DNA of 64,000 nucleotides from an uncultured Enterorhabdus sp. (GCA_947645965.1 CANSES010000002.1:13620-77619), one strand, 5' to 3'; counted from the stretch's first letter, positions 51,265 to 59,561 are shown. The notes: generated from the letters alone by a model not told the origin. A program made the numbers and translations.

Positions 51265-52194
51265 GTGCAACCCACCCCCGCCAAGGACAAATTCAACCTG
51301 GATTCCACCTATTTCGTGGCCTTCGAGATGGCCCACGAGGCCCTCACCCGCGGCCTGGCCGCGGCCAGCGACCTGAACATCACCCAGTACCGCGTGCTCA
51401 CCAAACTGCTACAGGCCGGCAAAGCGGTGAACCAGGGCGAGCTGGGGAAGCTTCTGGGCATGAAGCCCAACGTGGTCACCCAGGCCGTGGATGTCCTGGC
51501 CGCCGCAGGGCTCGTCACCCGCGCACCGGGCGCCGCCGACGGCCGCACGCGCTTTCTGGAAGCCACCGAGGCCGGCGAGGCCCACGTGGCGGCGGTGAAC
51601 GAGTCGCTCATCGCGAGCCTCTACGAGCACTTCCCCACCGACGACCCCACCTACCGCACCATCCTGGAGGCGGCCGTGGCGGCTGCGGCCCAGATCGAGC
51701 CGCCGCTGGACCCGGGCCGCGCCCAGCGCTTCCCGGCCACCCGCTCGCTCGTGTCCATCGAGCTTTTGCGCGCCGAGACCGAGCGCACCCTGCGCGAGGC
51801 CACGGGCGCGTCGTTCAACGAGTGCCGCATCGTGCAGCGCCTCGGCGAGACCGACCGTCCCGAGCGCGTCGGCGAGCTGGCATGCGCCCTGCACCTGTCG
51901 CCGGTGAACGCCGCCCGGGCCACCGAGCGCCTCGTCGCCCGCGGCTGGGCCCGGCGCTTGAAGTCGCCCGCCGACAAGAAGGCGGTCTACGTGGCCCTCA
52001 CCGACGAGGGCATCTACCAGGGATTCCTCATCAGCGCCACAGTGAACGAACTGGCCGCCACGAAGCTGTGGGCCAACCTCACCCCCGGCCAGCGCGAGGC
52101 CATCGAGCGCGTGGGACACGTGGTCGTGGCCGAGCTGGACGCCCGCCGCCAAGCAAAGGAGCAGGCCGCCTACGACCTGCTCCAGGAAATATAG
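51265..52194 (+). CDS. Tandem MarR-type winged-helix regulator
   Basis: A 309-residue protein with two MarR-like units: residues about 15-125 (LNITQYRVLTKLLQAGKAVNQGELGKLLGMKPNVVTQAVDVLAAAGLVTRAPGAADGRTRFLEATEAG) and about 165-295 (ASFNECRIVQRLGETDRPERVGELACALHLSPVNAARATERLVARGWARRLKSPADKKAVYVALTDEG). Each has the recognition helix and wing followed by a long dimerisation helix. A single chain could thus mimic a MarR dimer. The start is GTG after GAAGGAG. It is convergent with module C, a possible target. Confidence 0.82.
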   Translation: MQPTPAKDKFNLDSTYFVAFEMAHEALTRGLAAASDLNITQYRVLTKLLQAGKAVNQGELGKLLGMKPNVVTQAVDVLAAAGLVTRAPGAADGRTRFLEATEAGEAHVAAVNESLIASLYEHFPTDDPTYRTILEAAVAAAAQIEPPLDPGRAQRFPATRSLVSIELLRAETERTLREATGASFNECRIVQRLGETDRPERVGELACALHLSPVNAARATERLVARGWARRLKSPADKKAVYVALTDEGIYQGFLISATVNELAATKLWANLTPGQREAIERVGHVVVAELDARRQAKEQAAYDLLQEI

Positions 52195-52270
52195 CTCTAT
52201 ACGGAACCGCGGCAGCGCAGCGCCGATGCCCCAACGCGGACCGCGACAAAACGCGGCAACGAGGCCCAGC

Positions 52271-53032
52271 CTAGCCGCGAACCGTGGCGACGCGGGGCTT
52301 CTCGGTCGTCTCCTGCCGCTCTCGCCTACCCAGGTAGGCAGCGGCACCGAACAGCAGGGCAAGGTTCGCCGCCACATCGGCCGCGAGCCACGCGCCCAGC
52401 ACGGGCAGGCTCACCGCTGACGTGTTCAGGGCCCCAAAGGTGCCCACAGTGAGCAGCATCACCACCGCACCGCAGCCAGCAGCGGCCGTCACAAGGCTCG
52501 TTCCCAAGCTGTGACCGGCCCGCGAGCGGGCCACACAAGCGCACACCACCATTGACGCCGCTCCCAGCAGCGTGCCCAAAAAGGCGGCGAAGGCGATAAC
52601 GCCCAGCGCGATGACGGGCAGCCCCGGCAGCTTCGAGCTCATGGAGCCCACCTGCACCGCCGACAGGATGCCCAGCACGACGATCACCAGGCACACCAGG
52701 GCCACCAACGCCGTGGCCCAGCCCCACAGAAACGCCGTTGCCGGGCGCGGGCGGGCATCGCCGCGGGCCGCAAGGGCCCCGTAGAGCACCACGCCGGCCG
52801 TGGACACCACGAGCGCGAGTGCCGCCGCGAACAGGAAGGCCACGAAAGCCGATCCCGTGAGGATGGAGCAGATCACGTCCAAAATTGGCACGCCAGACGC
52901 CGAGATGTAGTCGAAGGCGAGCACGCCGGTGCCCCCGGCAATGGCGAGCCCCACCCGACCGAGTACGGCCACCACCAGCGCCAGGGCGAACAGCCACAGA
53001 TAAGGCCGCGCCATCTTCTTCATGTCGTCCAT
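52271..53032 (-). CDS. Six-helix membrane protein at the end of module C
   Basis: A 253-residue protein with about six membrane helices (YLWLFALALVVAVLGRVGLAIAGG; SILTGSAFVAFLFAAALALVVSTAGVVLYGAL; and four more) and a charged C terminus. I recognise no family. The ATG is one base after the flavoprotein stop, so it is co-translated with module C. It could be a redox partner, a quinone-interacting subunit or an accessory factor; nothing in the sequence (no conserved His pairs for haem b seen) settles this. Confidence 0.7.
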   Translation of the reverse strand: MDDMKKMARPYLWLFALALVVAVLGRVGLAIAGGTGVLAFDYISASGVPILDVICSILTGSAFVAFLFAAALALVVSTAGVVLYGALAARGDARPRPATAFLWGWATALVALVCLVIVVLGILSAVQVGSMSSKLPGLPVIALGVIAFAAFLGTLLGAASMVVCACVARSRAGHSLGTSLVTAAAGCGAVVMLLTVGTFGALNTSAVSLPVLGAWLAADVAANLALLFGAAAYLGRRERQETTEKPRVATVRG

Positions 53033-53033
53033 C

Positions 53034-54872
53034 TTAGTCTCCCATCTCGTTTTCCACGGCGCTCGTGCCGCAGAGGTAGCCGCCGCAGAACGCCAGGCCC
53101 ACGTCGCCCATGAGCGATCCCAGGATGGGGTCGCCGATGTAGCTGTTCTCGCCGCAAGCGCCGCCCGCGGTGTGCCAGCCGGCGTACAGCCCCGGGATGA
53201 CGCGACCGCTGGTGCCCACCACCTGCATCTGGTCATTGATGAGCAGGCCCGCCTTGGTGCCGTACAGATTGCCGCCGATGCGGCAGCCGTAGAAGGGCGG
53301 CGTGGTAATGGCGTGCAGCCACTCGGGCGGCATGGGGTACATGAAGTCGTCCTCGCCCCGCTCGCAGGCCTCGTTCCACTTCGCCACCGCCTCGGTGAGC
53401 ACCCCCTCGGCCAGACCCAGATCGGCCTCCAGCTCCTCCAGGGTGTCGCGGCGCTTCAGCACGTCGGCCTCGATGGCATCGGCCACGCCGTGGTGCCAGT
53501 CGCGGTAGTGCTCGGGCACCTTCTCGATCTGCTCCAGGTCGGGAGTGAGCAGCTTGCGGCAGTGCTCCTGGGCGAAGCCGGCCAGGTGATCCTCATAGTT
53601 CGCATCGAAGATGATGTAGGAGCGGTGGCCCGGCGGGGTCATCTGGATGGTGGCCAAATCGCCCAGGGCGTAGATGGCGTTGGCGCCGTCCTCCCCCACC
53701 CGCGAGTCCATGTAGCGCAGGCGGTTGCCGCACCGGTCGATGGTCAGCCACGGCTGGCGCGACAGCTGGGTCATGCCGTCGTAGAGGAACCGCGCCCAGG
53801 TGCCGCCCTCGGCCTGCCAGTCCACGCCGCCGTCGAAGGAGGCGGAGCTGTTGAAGCCGGACACGTCGGCCCCCACCCCCAGCCCCATGCGGAAGCACTC
53901 GCCGGTCTCGCTCGCCGTCAGGTAGCTGGAGGCGCAGCCCATGGCCGCCGTGGGAATGTACTTGTCCAGCAGGGCCTTGTTGTTGCAGAAGCCGCCGGCC
54001 GTGAGGATGACGGCCCGCTTGGCGTGGATGAAGCGCTCCTGCTGAAAGCCCTCGTTGATGACCACGCCCACGATGCGGCCGTCGTCATCCTGCACCAGGG
54101 CCACAGCCGGACTCTGGAACTTGTAGTCCACCCCGTGGCGCTGGCCGTAGGTGAACATGGCGTCGGTGGCGTCCTTCATCTTCAGCACGTGATGATCCAG
54201 CGTGGCGTTCTTCGGCGCCACGTACACGGGCACCTCGCCGAGGCGCCACTGCACGCCGCAGTCGGCCATCCAGTCGAGGGACTTGCCGCCCTCACAGGCC
54301 AGGCGGTAGATGAGCTTCGGGTCGGCGGCATAGTGATACTCGTCCATGGCCCAGTCGGTCAGGGCCTGGGGATCGAAGGGGTAGCTCGGGAAGGCGAACT
54401 GCTTGGCGTTCTGGCCGGAATAGCCGCCGAGAATACCGCACATGCCCGCCTCCTGGGCGTTGCCGCCGTGCAGGCCGAGCGCCTCCACGCAGATGGTGGA
54501 TGCCCCCAGCTCGGCGGCGCGGGCCGCAGCGTTCAGGCCGCCCCCGCCGGCGCCCACCACGCAGATATCGCACTCGTAGTCCCAGGCCTCAGGCACCGCG
54601 CGCGGCGGAATGGGACTCGCGTCGTTGGCGGGAAAACAGGCCGGGTTGTGCTCGCGAAAGGTGCCGTCGGCAGCACTCGCGTTCGTGGCATCGCTGGCCG
54701 GAGTCGCCGCGGGCGTGCCGTCGGCCGACCAGTCGCCGATGCGACCCTCGGCCCCGTGGGCCGCCTCGGGGCCGATGAGGGCCGCGGCCGCTGCGGCAGC
54801 AGTGGCCAGCGCACCCGTGGCCAAAAAGTCGCGCCGCGAGAGACCAGGCGCGGATACCGTGTTCTTATCCAT
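53034..54872 (-). CDS. Tat-exported FAD-dependent reductase, module C
   Basis: A 612-residue fumarate-reductase-like flavoprotein. The Tat signal is LSRRDFLATGALATAAAAAAALIGPEAAHGA, with an AxA-type cleavage site and no lipobox, so unlike modules A and B it should be a soluble exported protein. FAD motifs: YECDICVVGAGGGGLNAAARAAELGASTICVEA, VILTAGGFCNN and GRVIPGLYAGWHTAGGACGENSYIGDPILGSLMGDVGLAFCGG. It follows the FMN-binding lipoprotein by five bases. The pentaheme cytochrome and flavinylated lipoprotein are its likely electron donors; the acceptor is unknown. Confidence 0.88.
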   Translation of the reverse strand: MDKNTVSAPGLSRRDFLATGALATAAAAAAALIGPEAAHGAEGRIGDWSADGTPAATPASDATNASAADGTFREHNPACFPANDASPIPPRAVPEAWDYECDICVVGAGGGGLNAAARAAELGASTICVEALGLHGGNAQEAGMCGILGGYSGQNAKQFAFPSYPFDPQALTDWAMDEYHYAADPKLIYRLACEGGKSLDWMADCGVQWRLGEVPVYVAPKNATLDHHVLKMKDATDAMFTYGQRHGVDYKFQSPAVALVQDDDGRIVGVVINEGFQQERFIHAKRAVILTAGGFCNNKALLDKYIPTAAMGCASSYLTASETGECFRMGLGVGADVSGFNSSASFDGGVDWQAEGGTWARFLYDGMTQLSRQPWLTIDRCGNRLRYMDSRVGEDGANAIYALGDLATIQMTPPGHRSYIIFDANYEDHLAGFAQEHCRKLLTPDLEQIEKVPEHYRDWHHGVADAIEADVLKRRDTLEELEADLGLAEGVLTEAVAKWNEACERGEDDFMYPMPPEWLHAITTPPFYGCRIGGNLYGTKAGLLINDQMQVVGTSGRVIPGLYAGWHTAGGACGENSYIGDPILGSLMGDVGLAFCGGYLCGTSAVENEMGD

Positions 54873-54877
54873 AGCGG

Positions 54878-55429
54878 TTACGCCTCCTTCGGGGAATCGG
54901 ACGAGGGGGAATCTGCGGATGGGGCCGGGGCGTCGGCGGAGCCGCCGGCACCGGCCGCCGCGGCCGCCTCGGCCTGGGCCAGAGCGTCGGCAGTAGCCTG
55001 CTTCACACCGGCCGTGGTGATGGTGGCCCCGGCGATGGTGTCGATGTCGGGCCCTTGGGCCGCCTCGATCATGGCGGCGTACTTCCCGTCGCGGATGGCC
55101 TCGTAGCCGCCGCGCGACTGGCTCTCGCCCTCCTGGGTCATGCCCACGCACTGGATGCGGCCGTCGTCCACCAGCAGCGTCACGGTGATGAGGCCCTCCA
55201 TGCCGCGGCCCGTGCCCGTGTACACCCCGTCGGCCGCGTCGCCTTCCACCCGAGTGTTGCCGTCGGCGGGAAGCTCGATGGCCCACGGGTCGGGCTCGTG
55301 CAGGGCCAGCTGCTCGGCCGAGGCCGCGTCCTTCGATCCGCTTCCCTCGAAGCTGGCGCCGCAGCCAGACAGTCCCAGCGTGAGCGCGCAGGCCCCGCAG
55401 GCCACGGCGGTCAGTTTGCTCGTTCTCAT
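54878..55429 (-). CDS. FMN-binding domain lipoprotein, module C
   Basis: A 183-residue exported lipoprotein (lipobox LSGC, Cys23) with an FMN_bind domain: GVYTGTGRGMEGLITVTLLVDDGRIQCVGMTQEGES and the flavinylation motif DTIAGATITTAGVK. Thr138 is the expected FMN-bearing residue; the motif has Ala where Ser/Thr is commonest. The C terminus is Ala/Ser/Pro-rich. It probably relays electrons between the pentaheme cytochrome upstream and the flavoprotein downstream, after ApbE modification. Confidence 0.88.
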   Translation of the reverse strand: MRTSKLTAVACGACALTLGLSGCGASFEGSGSKDAASAEQLALHEPDPWAIELPADGNTRVEGDAADGVYTGTGRGMEGLITVTLLVDDGRIQCVGMTQEGESQSRGGYEAIRDGKYAAMIEAAQGPDIDTIAGATITTAGVKQATADALAQAEAAAAAGAGGSADAPAPSADSPSSDSPKEA

Positions 55430-55439
55430 CGCGCCCTCC

Positions 55440-56171
55440 TTAGCGTGCGTCCCCCGCGGCCTGGCTGCGCACCGGCGCCGCCCAGCCCTCGGGAACCTCG
55501 TAGTCGTGACAGGTGTTGCAGTACATATAGGACTGGCCGTGGGCCGTATGGCAGCTGCTGCAGTCGAGCCCGTAGCCCTGGTGGGAGTCGTGGGGGTTTA
55601 CGCCCTCCTCGCCGCCCCAGTTCTCGGTGGCGGCCGCCACCTCGTCCAGATCGTGGCAGCCGGCCGTGGCGCACATCGATGTGTCGGCGCGCACGCCCAC
55701 GGTGGCCAGCTTGCCGTCCTCGCCCAGGGCGAAGTCGCCACGCACCCACACCAGCGCCTCACCGATCTGCTCGTCCAGCTTCGGCTCATGACACTGAAGG
55801 CAGGTGGTGTCGGTCAGCTGATGGACGTAGGCCATCTGGGAAGGGTCGTTGTAGTAGCCCTCCACGTAAGCGTCCATGGGCTCGTGGCACACCGCGTTGC
55901 AGAACGACGGCTGCTCGTGCCACACCCAGAAGCCCGTGCCGGCCACCACGAGCACCACCGCGACCACACCGACCACGATCGGCCACTTCCGCCGCGCGCG
56001 CTGCGGGCTCGTCGCAGCTCTCGGGATGCCGGCATCAGCAGCGCCCACAGCACCCGGGCCAGTCGGGGCGCCTGTCACGCCCGGGGCCGCTCCGGCATCG
56101 GCACCGATACCGCCCGCCTGCACCTCCCCCGCGCCCCGCAGCGCGCCCGAGGATTTCTCTTCCTGACTCAT
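55440..56171 (-). CDS. Membrane-anchored pentaheme c-type cytochrome, module C
   Basis: A 243-residue paralogue of the module A cytochrome. A Gly/Ala-rich cytoplasmic head of about 60 residues precedes one membrane helix (WPIVVGVVAVVLVVAGTGFWVW) and five haem motifs: CX3CH at 91-96 (CNAVCH), CXXCH at 124-128, CX4CH at 167-173 (CATAGCH), CXXCH at 204-208 and 218-222. I chose the ATG after TTGGAGGAACC; an upstream in-frame ATG lacks a ribosome site. First gene of the four-gene module C operon; its promoter is at 56258-56286. Confidence 0.88.
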   Translation of the reverse strand: MSQEEKSSGALRGAGEVQAGGIGADAGAAPGVTGAPTGPGAVGAADAGIPRAATSPQRARRKWPIVVGVVAVVLVVAGTGFWVWHEQPSFCNAVCHEPMDAYVEGYYNDPSQMAYVHQLTDTTCLQCHEPKLDEQIGEALVWVRGDFALGEDGKLATVGVRADTSMCATAGCHDLDEVAAATENWGGEEGVNPHDSHQGYGLDCSSCHTAHGQSYMYCNTCHDYEVPEGWAAPVRSQAAGDAR

Positions 56172-56257
56172 GGTTCCTCCAATCATTCGTTCGTGCGGGA
56201 CTGTTATTTCTTCATGAAAGTTTTCTTTTATTTTCATTCATGAACTTATTGGGGCGC

Positions 56258-56286
56258 AGCATAGCAGCGTTTTACCCGTATATCAA
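56258..56286 (-). promoter_or_regulatory. Module C promoter, TTGATA-N17-TATGCT
   Basis: On the minus strand a -35 TTGATA (56281-56286) and -10 TATGCT (56258-56263) have an ideal 17-base spacer. The leader to the cytochrome start is about 80 bases. Confidence 0.6.
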
Positions 56287-56292
56287 GGATAT

Positions 56293-56319
56293 ATTGACGC
56301 TTATTCTCTATACGTCAAT
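56293..56319. promoter_or_regulatory. Dyad ATTGACG-N13-CGTCAAT
   Basis: A perfect 7-base inverted repeat just upstream of the module C -35 box and between the two divergent genes. Candidate operator, with further ATTGA elements at 56329 and 56343. Confidence 0.5.
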
Positions 56320-56496
56320 TACTACCAAATTGATAATTTATGGATATTGACTGAAGAAACAAAGGCGAGTATGGTTCACCTCAACGACCGCAAGACGAAC
56401 TTGCGCAGCCGTCGCGGCTGGGTCACTCTGCCGGCGCCGCACCCGTGCTCCAACCGCGACGAGCTTCTTGCCCCATCGATCAAGGAGGGATTCCCC

Positions 56497-57618
56497 ATGC
56501 TCTTCGACGTGTACGGCCCCAACGCCGCCTACCAATGGCTCGGCCTCGTGCTGGTGCTGGTGCTGCTCATCCTGTTGAACGAATTCGCCCGGCGCACCAA
56601 AGCCGGCGGCATGTTCATGTTCTTCGGCGTCTGCGGCGCCATGACCGTCTACTGCCTCGCCGTCGAGATCGGCGCGGCGGCCGGTGCCGAGTGGGCGCTG
56701 ACCAACCCCACCCACACCGACATGAACAGCTGGTTCCACTACGCGAAGGTGTACGCCGCCACGGCCGGCTGCATCGGCTTTATGGCCCTGAAGTACTCCT
56801 GGGGCAAGATCGGCCGCTCCCACTGGTTCAAGGCCTTCCCCTTCGTCATCGTGGCCATCAACATCCTCATCGCCGTGGTGAGCGACTTCGAGAGCGCGTT
56901 TCGCGCCTGGGGCACCAGCTGGGTTTCCACCGAAGGCGTGGTGCTGAACGGCGGTTGGCACAATGTCTTCAACGGCGTGGCTGGCCTGCTCAACATCGCC
57001 TGCATGACCGGCTGGTTCGGCATCTACATCTCCAAGAAGCGCCAGGACATGCTGTGGCCTGACATGACCTGGGTGTTCATCATCGCCTACGACCTGTGGA
57101 ACTTCTGCTACACCTACAACTGCCTGCCCACCCACTCCTGGTACTGCGGCGTGGCCCTGCTGCTGGCCCCCACCATCGCCGGCCTCATCTGGAACAAGGG
57201 CGGCTGGATCCAGAACCGCGCCTTCACCCTTTCCATGTGGTGCATGTTCTGCCAGATGGTGCCTATGTTCGCCAACGACTCCATCTTCGCGGCCAATTCC
57301 GTGAACGACCCCAACGTGAACCTCGTGGTGTCGCTTCTGGCCCTGGGCGCCAACATCGCCGCCTTCGCCTACATCATGTACCGCGCGAAGAAGCTGGGCG
57401 TGAACCCCTATAAGCAGGAAGTGTTCGTGGGCACCAAGGACTACGTGGCCGCCATGAAGCGCCGCGCCTCCACCGCCTACCTCGTGGAGACCGAGCCCGC
57501 CTCCGCCACCCCGGCCGAGATCGCCGAGATGGTGGCCTACAACGAACTGCCCGCCGAGGGCAAGCCGGGCTACGTCTACGTCGCCGTGGAAGAAGTGAGC
57601 ACCCCGCAGCGTAAATAG
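56497..57618 (+). CDS. Polytopic membrane protein of unknown function divergent from module C
   Basis: A 373-residue protein with nine or ten membrane helices, very rich in Trp, Tyr, Phe and Met (WFHYAKVYAATAGCIGFMALKYSWGKIG; WHNVFNGVAGLLNIACMTGWFGIYISKK; DLWNFCYTYNCLPTHSWYCGVALLLAPTIAGLIW). I think it belongs to a DUF5692-type family but cannot confirm this. AAGGAGGG sets the ATG. The hydrophilic tail is about 70 residues. Sharing the regulatory region with module C suggests a linked role, perhaps substrate transport or quinone chemistry. Confidence 0.75.
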   Translation: MLFDVYGPNAAYQWLGLVLVLVLLILLNEFARRTKAGGMFMFFGVCGAMTVYCLAVEIGAAAGAEWALTNPTHTDMNSWFHYAKVYAATAGCIGFMALKYSWGKIGRSHWFKAFPFVIVAINILIAVVSDFESAFRAWGTSWVSTEGVVLNGGWHNVFNGVAGLLNIACMTGWFGIYISKKRQDMLWPDMTWVFIIAYDLWNFCYTYNCLPTHSWYCGVALLLAPTIAGLIWNKGGWIQNRAFTLSMWCMFCQMVPMFANDSIFAANSVNDPNVNLVVSLLALGANIAAFAYIMYRAKKLGVNPYKQEVFVGTKDYVAAMKRRASTAYLVETEPASATPAEIAEMVAYNELPAEGKPGYVYVAVEEVSTPQRK

Positions 57619-57650
57619 CCGCTCCCTCCCGCCGTTTCCGCTCCCTATGC

Positions 57651-57685
57651 CGAGGGCCCGCGACGTTCGCCGTCGCGGGCCCTCG
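57651..57685 (+). terminator. Terminator of the divergent membrane protein gene
   Basis: A perfect 14-base stem (57651-57664 with 57672-57685, CGAGGGCCCGCGAC) and 7-base loop, 33 bases after the stop. The following T-run is weak (CTGTTCAG). Confidence 0.65.
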
Positions 57686-57802
57686 CTGTTCAGGAGCCCT
57701 TGTCACTGGGGAAACCGCCCCTTCCGATCGGGCGACCGACCGCCGCGGGAGCGCCTACGGTGCAGGGCCCTTCCCCACGGCGCCTCTTCCCCGCCCGACG
57801 GG

Positions 57803-58798
57803 CTAGCGGGACGCCATCCCCTTCGTCGCGAAGCAGATGGCATCCAAGATGAGCTGTGCCGCGTAGAGGGAGGTCTGGTTCGCCCAGTCGTAGGGCGGCG
57901 ACACCTCGCACACATCGAACCCGACGATGGGCCCCCGCGCCGCCACGGCGCGAATGATCTCGCGCACCTGGTCGTACAGGAGGCCGCCCGGCTGGGGCGA
58001 GCCGGTGCCGGGGCAGATAGAGGGATCGAGACCGTCGATGTCCACGGTGATGTAGTAGCAGGGCGCCTGGGGAATGAGGGCGCAGGCCGCCTCCGCACCG
58101 CCACGGTGCACCTGGGGCGCCGGCACGAGCACGCTGCCCCACTGGCGCGCATCGGCGAAGGCAGCCGGCCCCGAGCTGCCCAGCCCTCGCAGACCGAACT
58201 GCACCATGGAGGTGATGTGCGGCATCTCCGAGGCCCGCCGCATGGGCGAGCTGTGGCTCTCCCGAAACTCGCCGTAGCTGTCCGTCCAATCCAGATGCGC
58301 GTCCACTTGCACCACGCACACGTCGCTGAATCGGTCCAGCGCACGGAAGACGGGAATGGGCGTGGCGTGGTCGCCGCCGATCACCACCGGCATCGCCCCA
58401 GCATCGAGGATTTTTCGCACCGCCGCCTCCAAATTGCGGAAGGCCTGGTCGCTTCCGCAGGGACTCACGTCCACATCGCCGCAGTCGACGACGACCTGCC
58501 CCTCGTCGAGGAACATCTCGTCGAGCACCGGATCGTAGAGGCCCCGCAGCCCATCGGCGTAGACGGTGGAGGCCTCGCGCACCGCCCGCGGCGCCATGCG
58601 GGCCCCGGGGCGCGCGCTCGTTCCCAGATCGTAGGGGAACCCGAGAATGGCCACGTCGGCATCGCCCGGACGCAAGTCGTCCAAACGCGGGCACAGCCGC
58701 GCCTTCATGAAGGTGGCGATGCCCGCAAAGGGCAGATCGAAGAAGTTGCCGGGGTCGGTGGTGAAGGAAGTGCCGGAGTACCGCTCGTCAAAGGCCAT
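57803..58798 (-). CDS. Ureohydrolase family protein (agmatinase-like)
   Basis: A 331-residue arginase/agmatinase-fold enzyme with the dimanganese ligands in VVIGGDHATPIPV, VVQVDAHLDWTD and ITVDIDGLDPSICPGTGSPQPGGL, and the final Glu in GFDVCEVSPPYD. It hydrolyses a guanidino compound to urea; agmatine is the commonest substrate but guanidinobutyrate or guanidine enzymes share these motifs. A -10 box TACAAT at 58940-58945 implies a leader of about 130 bases. Confidence 0.85.
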   Translation of the reverse strand: MAFDERYSGTSFTTDPGNFFDLPFAGIATFMKARLCPRLDDLRPGDADVAILGFPYDLGTSARPGARMAPRAVREASTVYADGLRGLYDPVLDEMFLDEGQVVVDCGDVDVSPCGSDQAFRNLEAAVRKILDAGAMPVVIGGDHATPIPVFRALDRFSDVCVVQVDAHLDWTDSYGEFRESHSSPMRRASEMPHITSMVQFGLRGLGSSGPAAFADARQWGSVLVPAPQVHRGGAEAACALIPQAPCYYITVDIDGLDPSICPGTGSPQPGGLLYDQVREIIRAVAARGPIVGFDVCEVSPPYDWANQTSLYAAQLILDAICFATKGMASR

Positions 58799-59027
58799 GG
58801 TGCCCTCGCTTTCCGCCCGTCGACATCGCCGGAGGGCCGGATCGCGCCCGACGGGACAAGGGCGGCCCACCCACCCATCATTGCCGGAGGAGCCCGTGCC
58901 TGACGGAGCGAAGGCAGGCCCGCTTGCCGAGCCGGCCCCATTGTAGCCCGCCGCCCCCTCGGACACAAGCGGCCGTCCCTGCACAACGCCCCCCCCTAAA
59001 TGTCGCCCTGCGCGAGAGGGAGCGAGT

Positions 59028-59068
59028 GGAAACAGAAGCGGGCGCGGTCGATATCGTGTTCGATGCTC
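59028..59068. repeat. Diverged direct repeat, copy 1
   Basis: About 40 bases alignable with 59523-59561 (shared AAACAGAAG, GCGC, TCGATAT and GTG blocks). The pair flanks the inverted-repeat element, so it could be an ancient target duplication or two copies of a small repeat. Confidence 0.35.
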
Positions 59069-59141
59069 TGGCGCTGACGCTGGCGGAGAATGCAGCGGCG
59101 GCGGTCATCGCCCGTCGGATGGGCCGGATTGAAAAAAATAT

Positions 59142-59320
59142 CGCTGAAAGTGGCGCCGGATTGCGAAAAGTATACGGCGCTCCCCCAAAATCGCCGGCGC
59201 TCTTCCCACAGGCAACGTTCCACCAGGGAAAACATCGGCGGCGCTCAGGGGAAATGGCGCCCGATTTCGAAAAGTATGCAACACCCGTTTACTTTTCGCA
59301 ATCCGGCGCCACTTTCAGCG
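59142..59320. mobile_element. Putative MITE-like element with 34-bp terminal inverted repeats
   Basis: 59142-59175 and 59287-59320 are inverted copies at 33 of 34 bases (core GTGGCGCCGGATTGCGAAAA). A third, diverged copy in the left-arm orientation lies at 59242-59279. No transposase or other gene is inside. The layout resembles a non-autonomous element or a composite of a dispersed repeat. Confidence 0.5.
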
Positions 59321-59522
59321 CCCATCTTCCTGGGACTGACGCAATGCCATGAGTCTGGGGGGCAGGGGCGTGACCGCAACACATCTGACGACACTGCGAC
59401 AGCAGGGTCCGTTCTTGAGGCTACGCCTTTACCGGGCCCGGTTCGTCGTGGTGTTCTGCAGCGACGCGCTTGTCCTTTCGGCTCCGACGCCACCCCGCTC
59501 TTTGACACTATCTGGCTGTGAG

Positions 59523-59561
59523 GGTGAAAACAGAAGAGAGCGCAATCGATATTGTGCCCGC
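59523..59561. repeat. Diverged direct repeat, copy 2
   Basis: Partner of 59028-59068; see that entry for the shared blocks. Confidence 0.35.

Larger units (their letters stand above)
56172..56496. other. AT-rich divergent regulatory region of module C
   Basis: 325 bases, of which the stretch 56200-56350 is strikingly AT-rich for this genome. It contains the module C promoter, a perfect dyad (56293-56319) and several ATTGA repeats. No gene is present; the frame that runs into the right-hand gene has no ribosome site before 56497. Confidence 0.65.

Noticed and set aside
58799..58945. Guanidine riboswitch in the ureohydrolase leader
   Set aside because: The leader is long enough, but I could not find the paired ACGR-loop hairpins or other conserved guanidine riboswitch elements.
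58924..59352. 142-codon plus-strand frame near the inverted-repeat element
   Set aside because: Its second half is encoded by the repeat arms themselves, with no ribosome site and no family resemblance.
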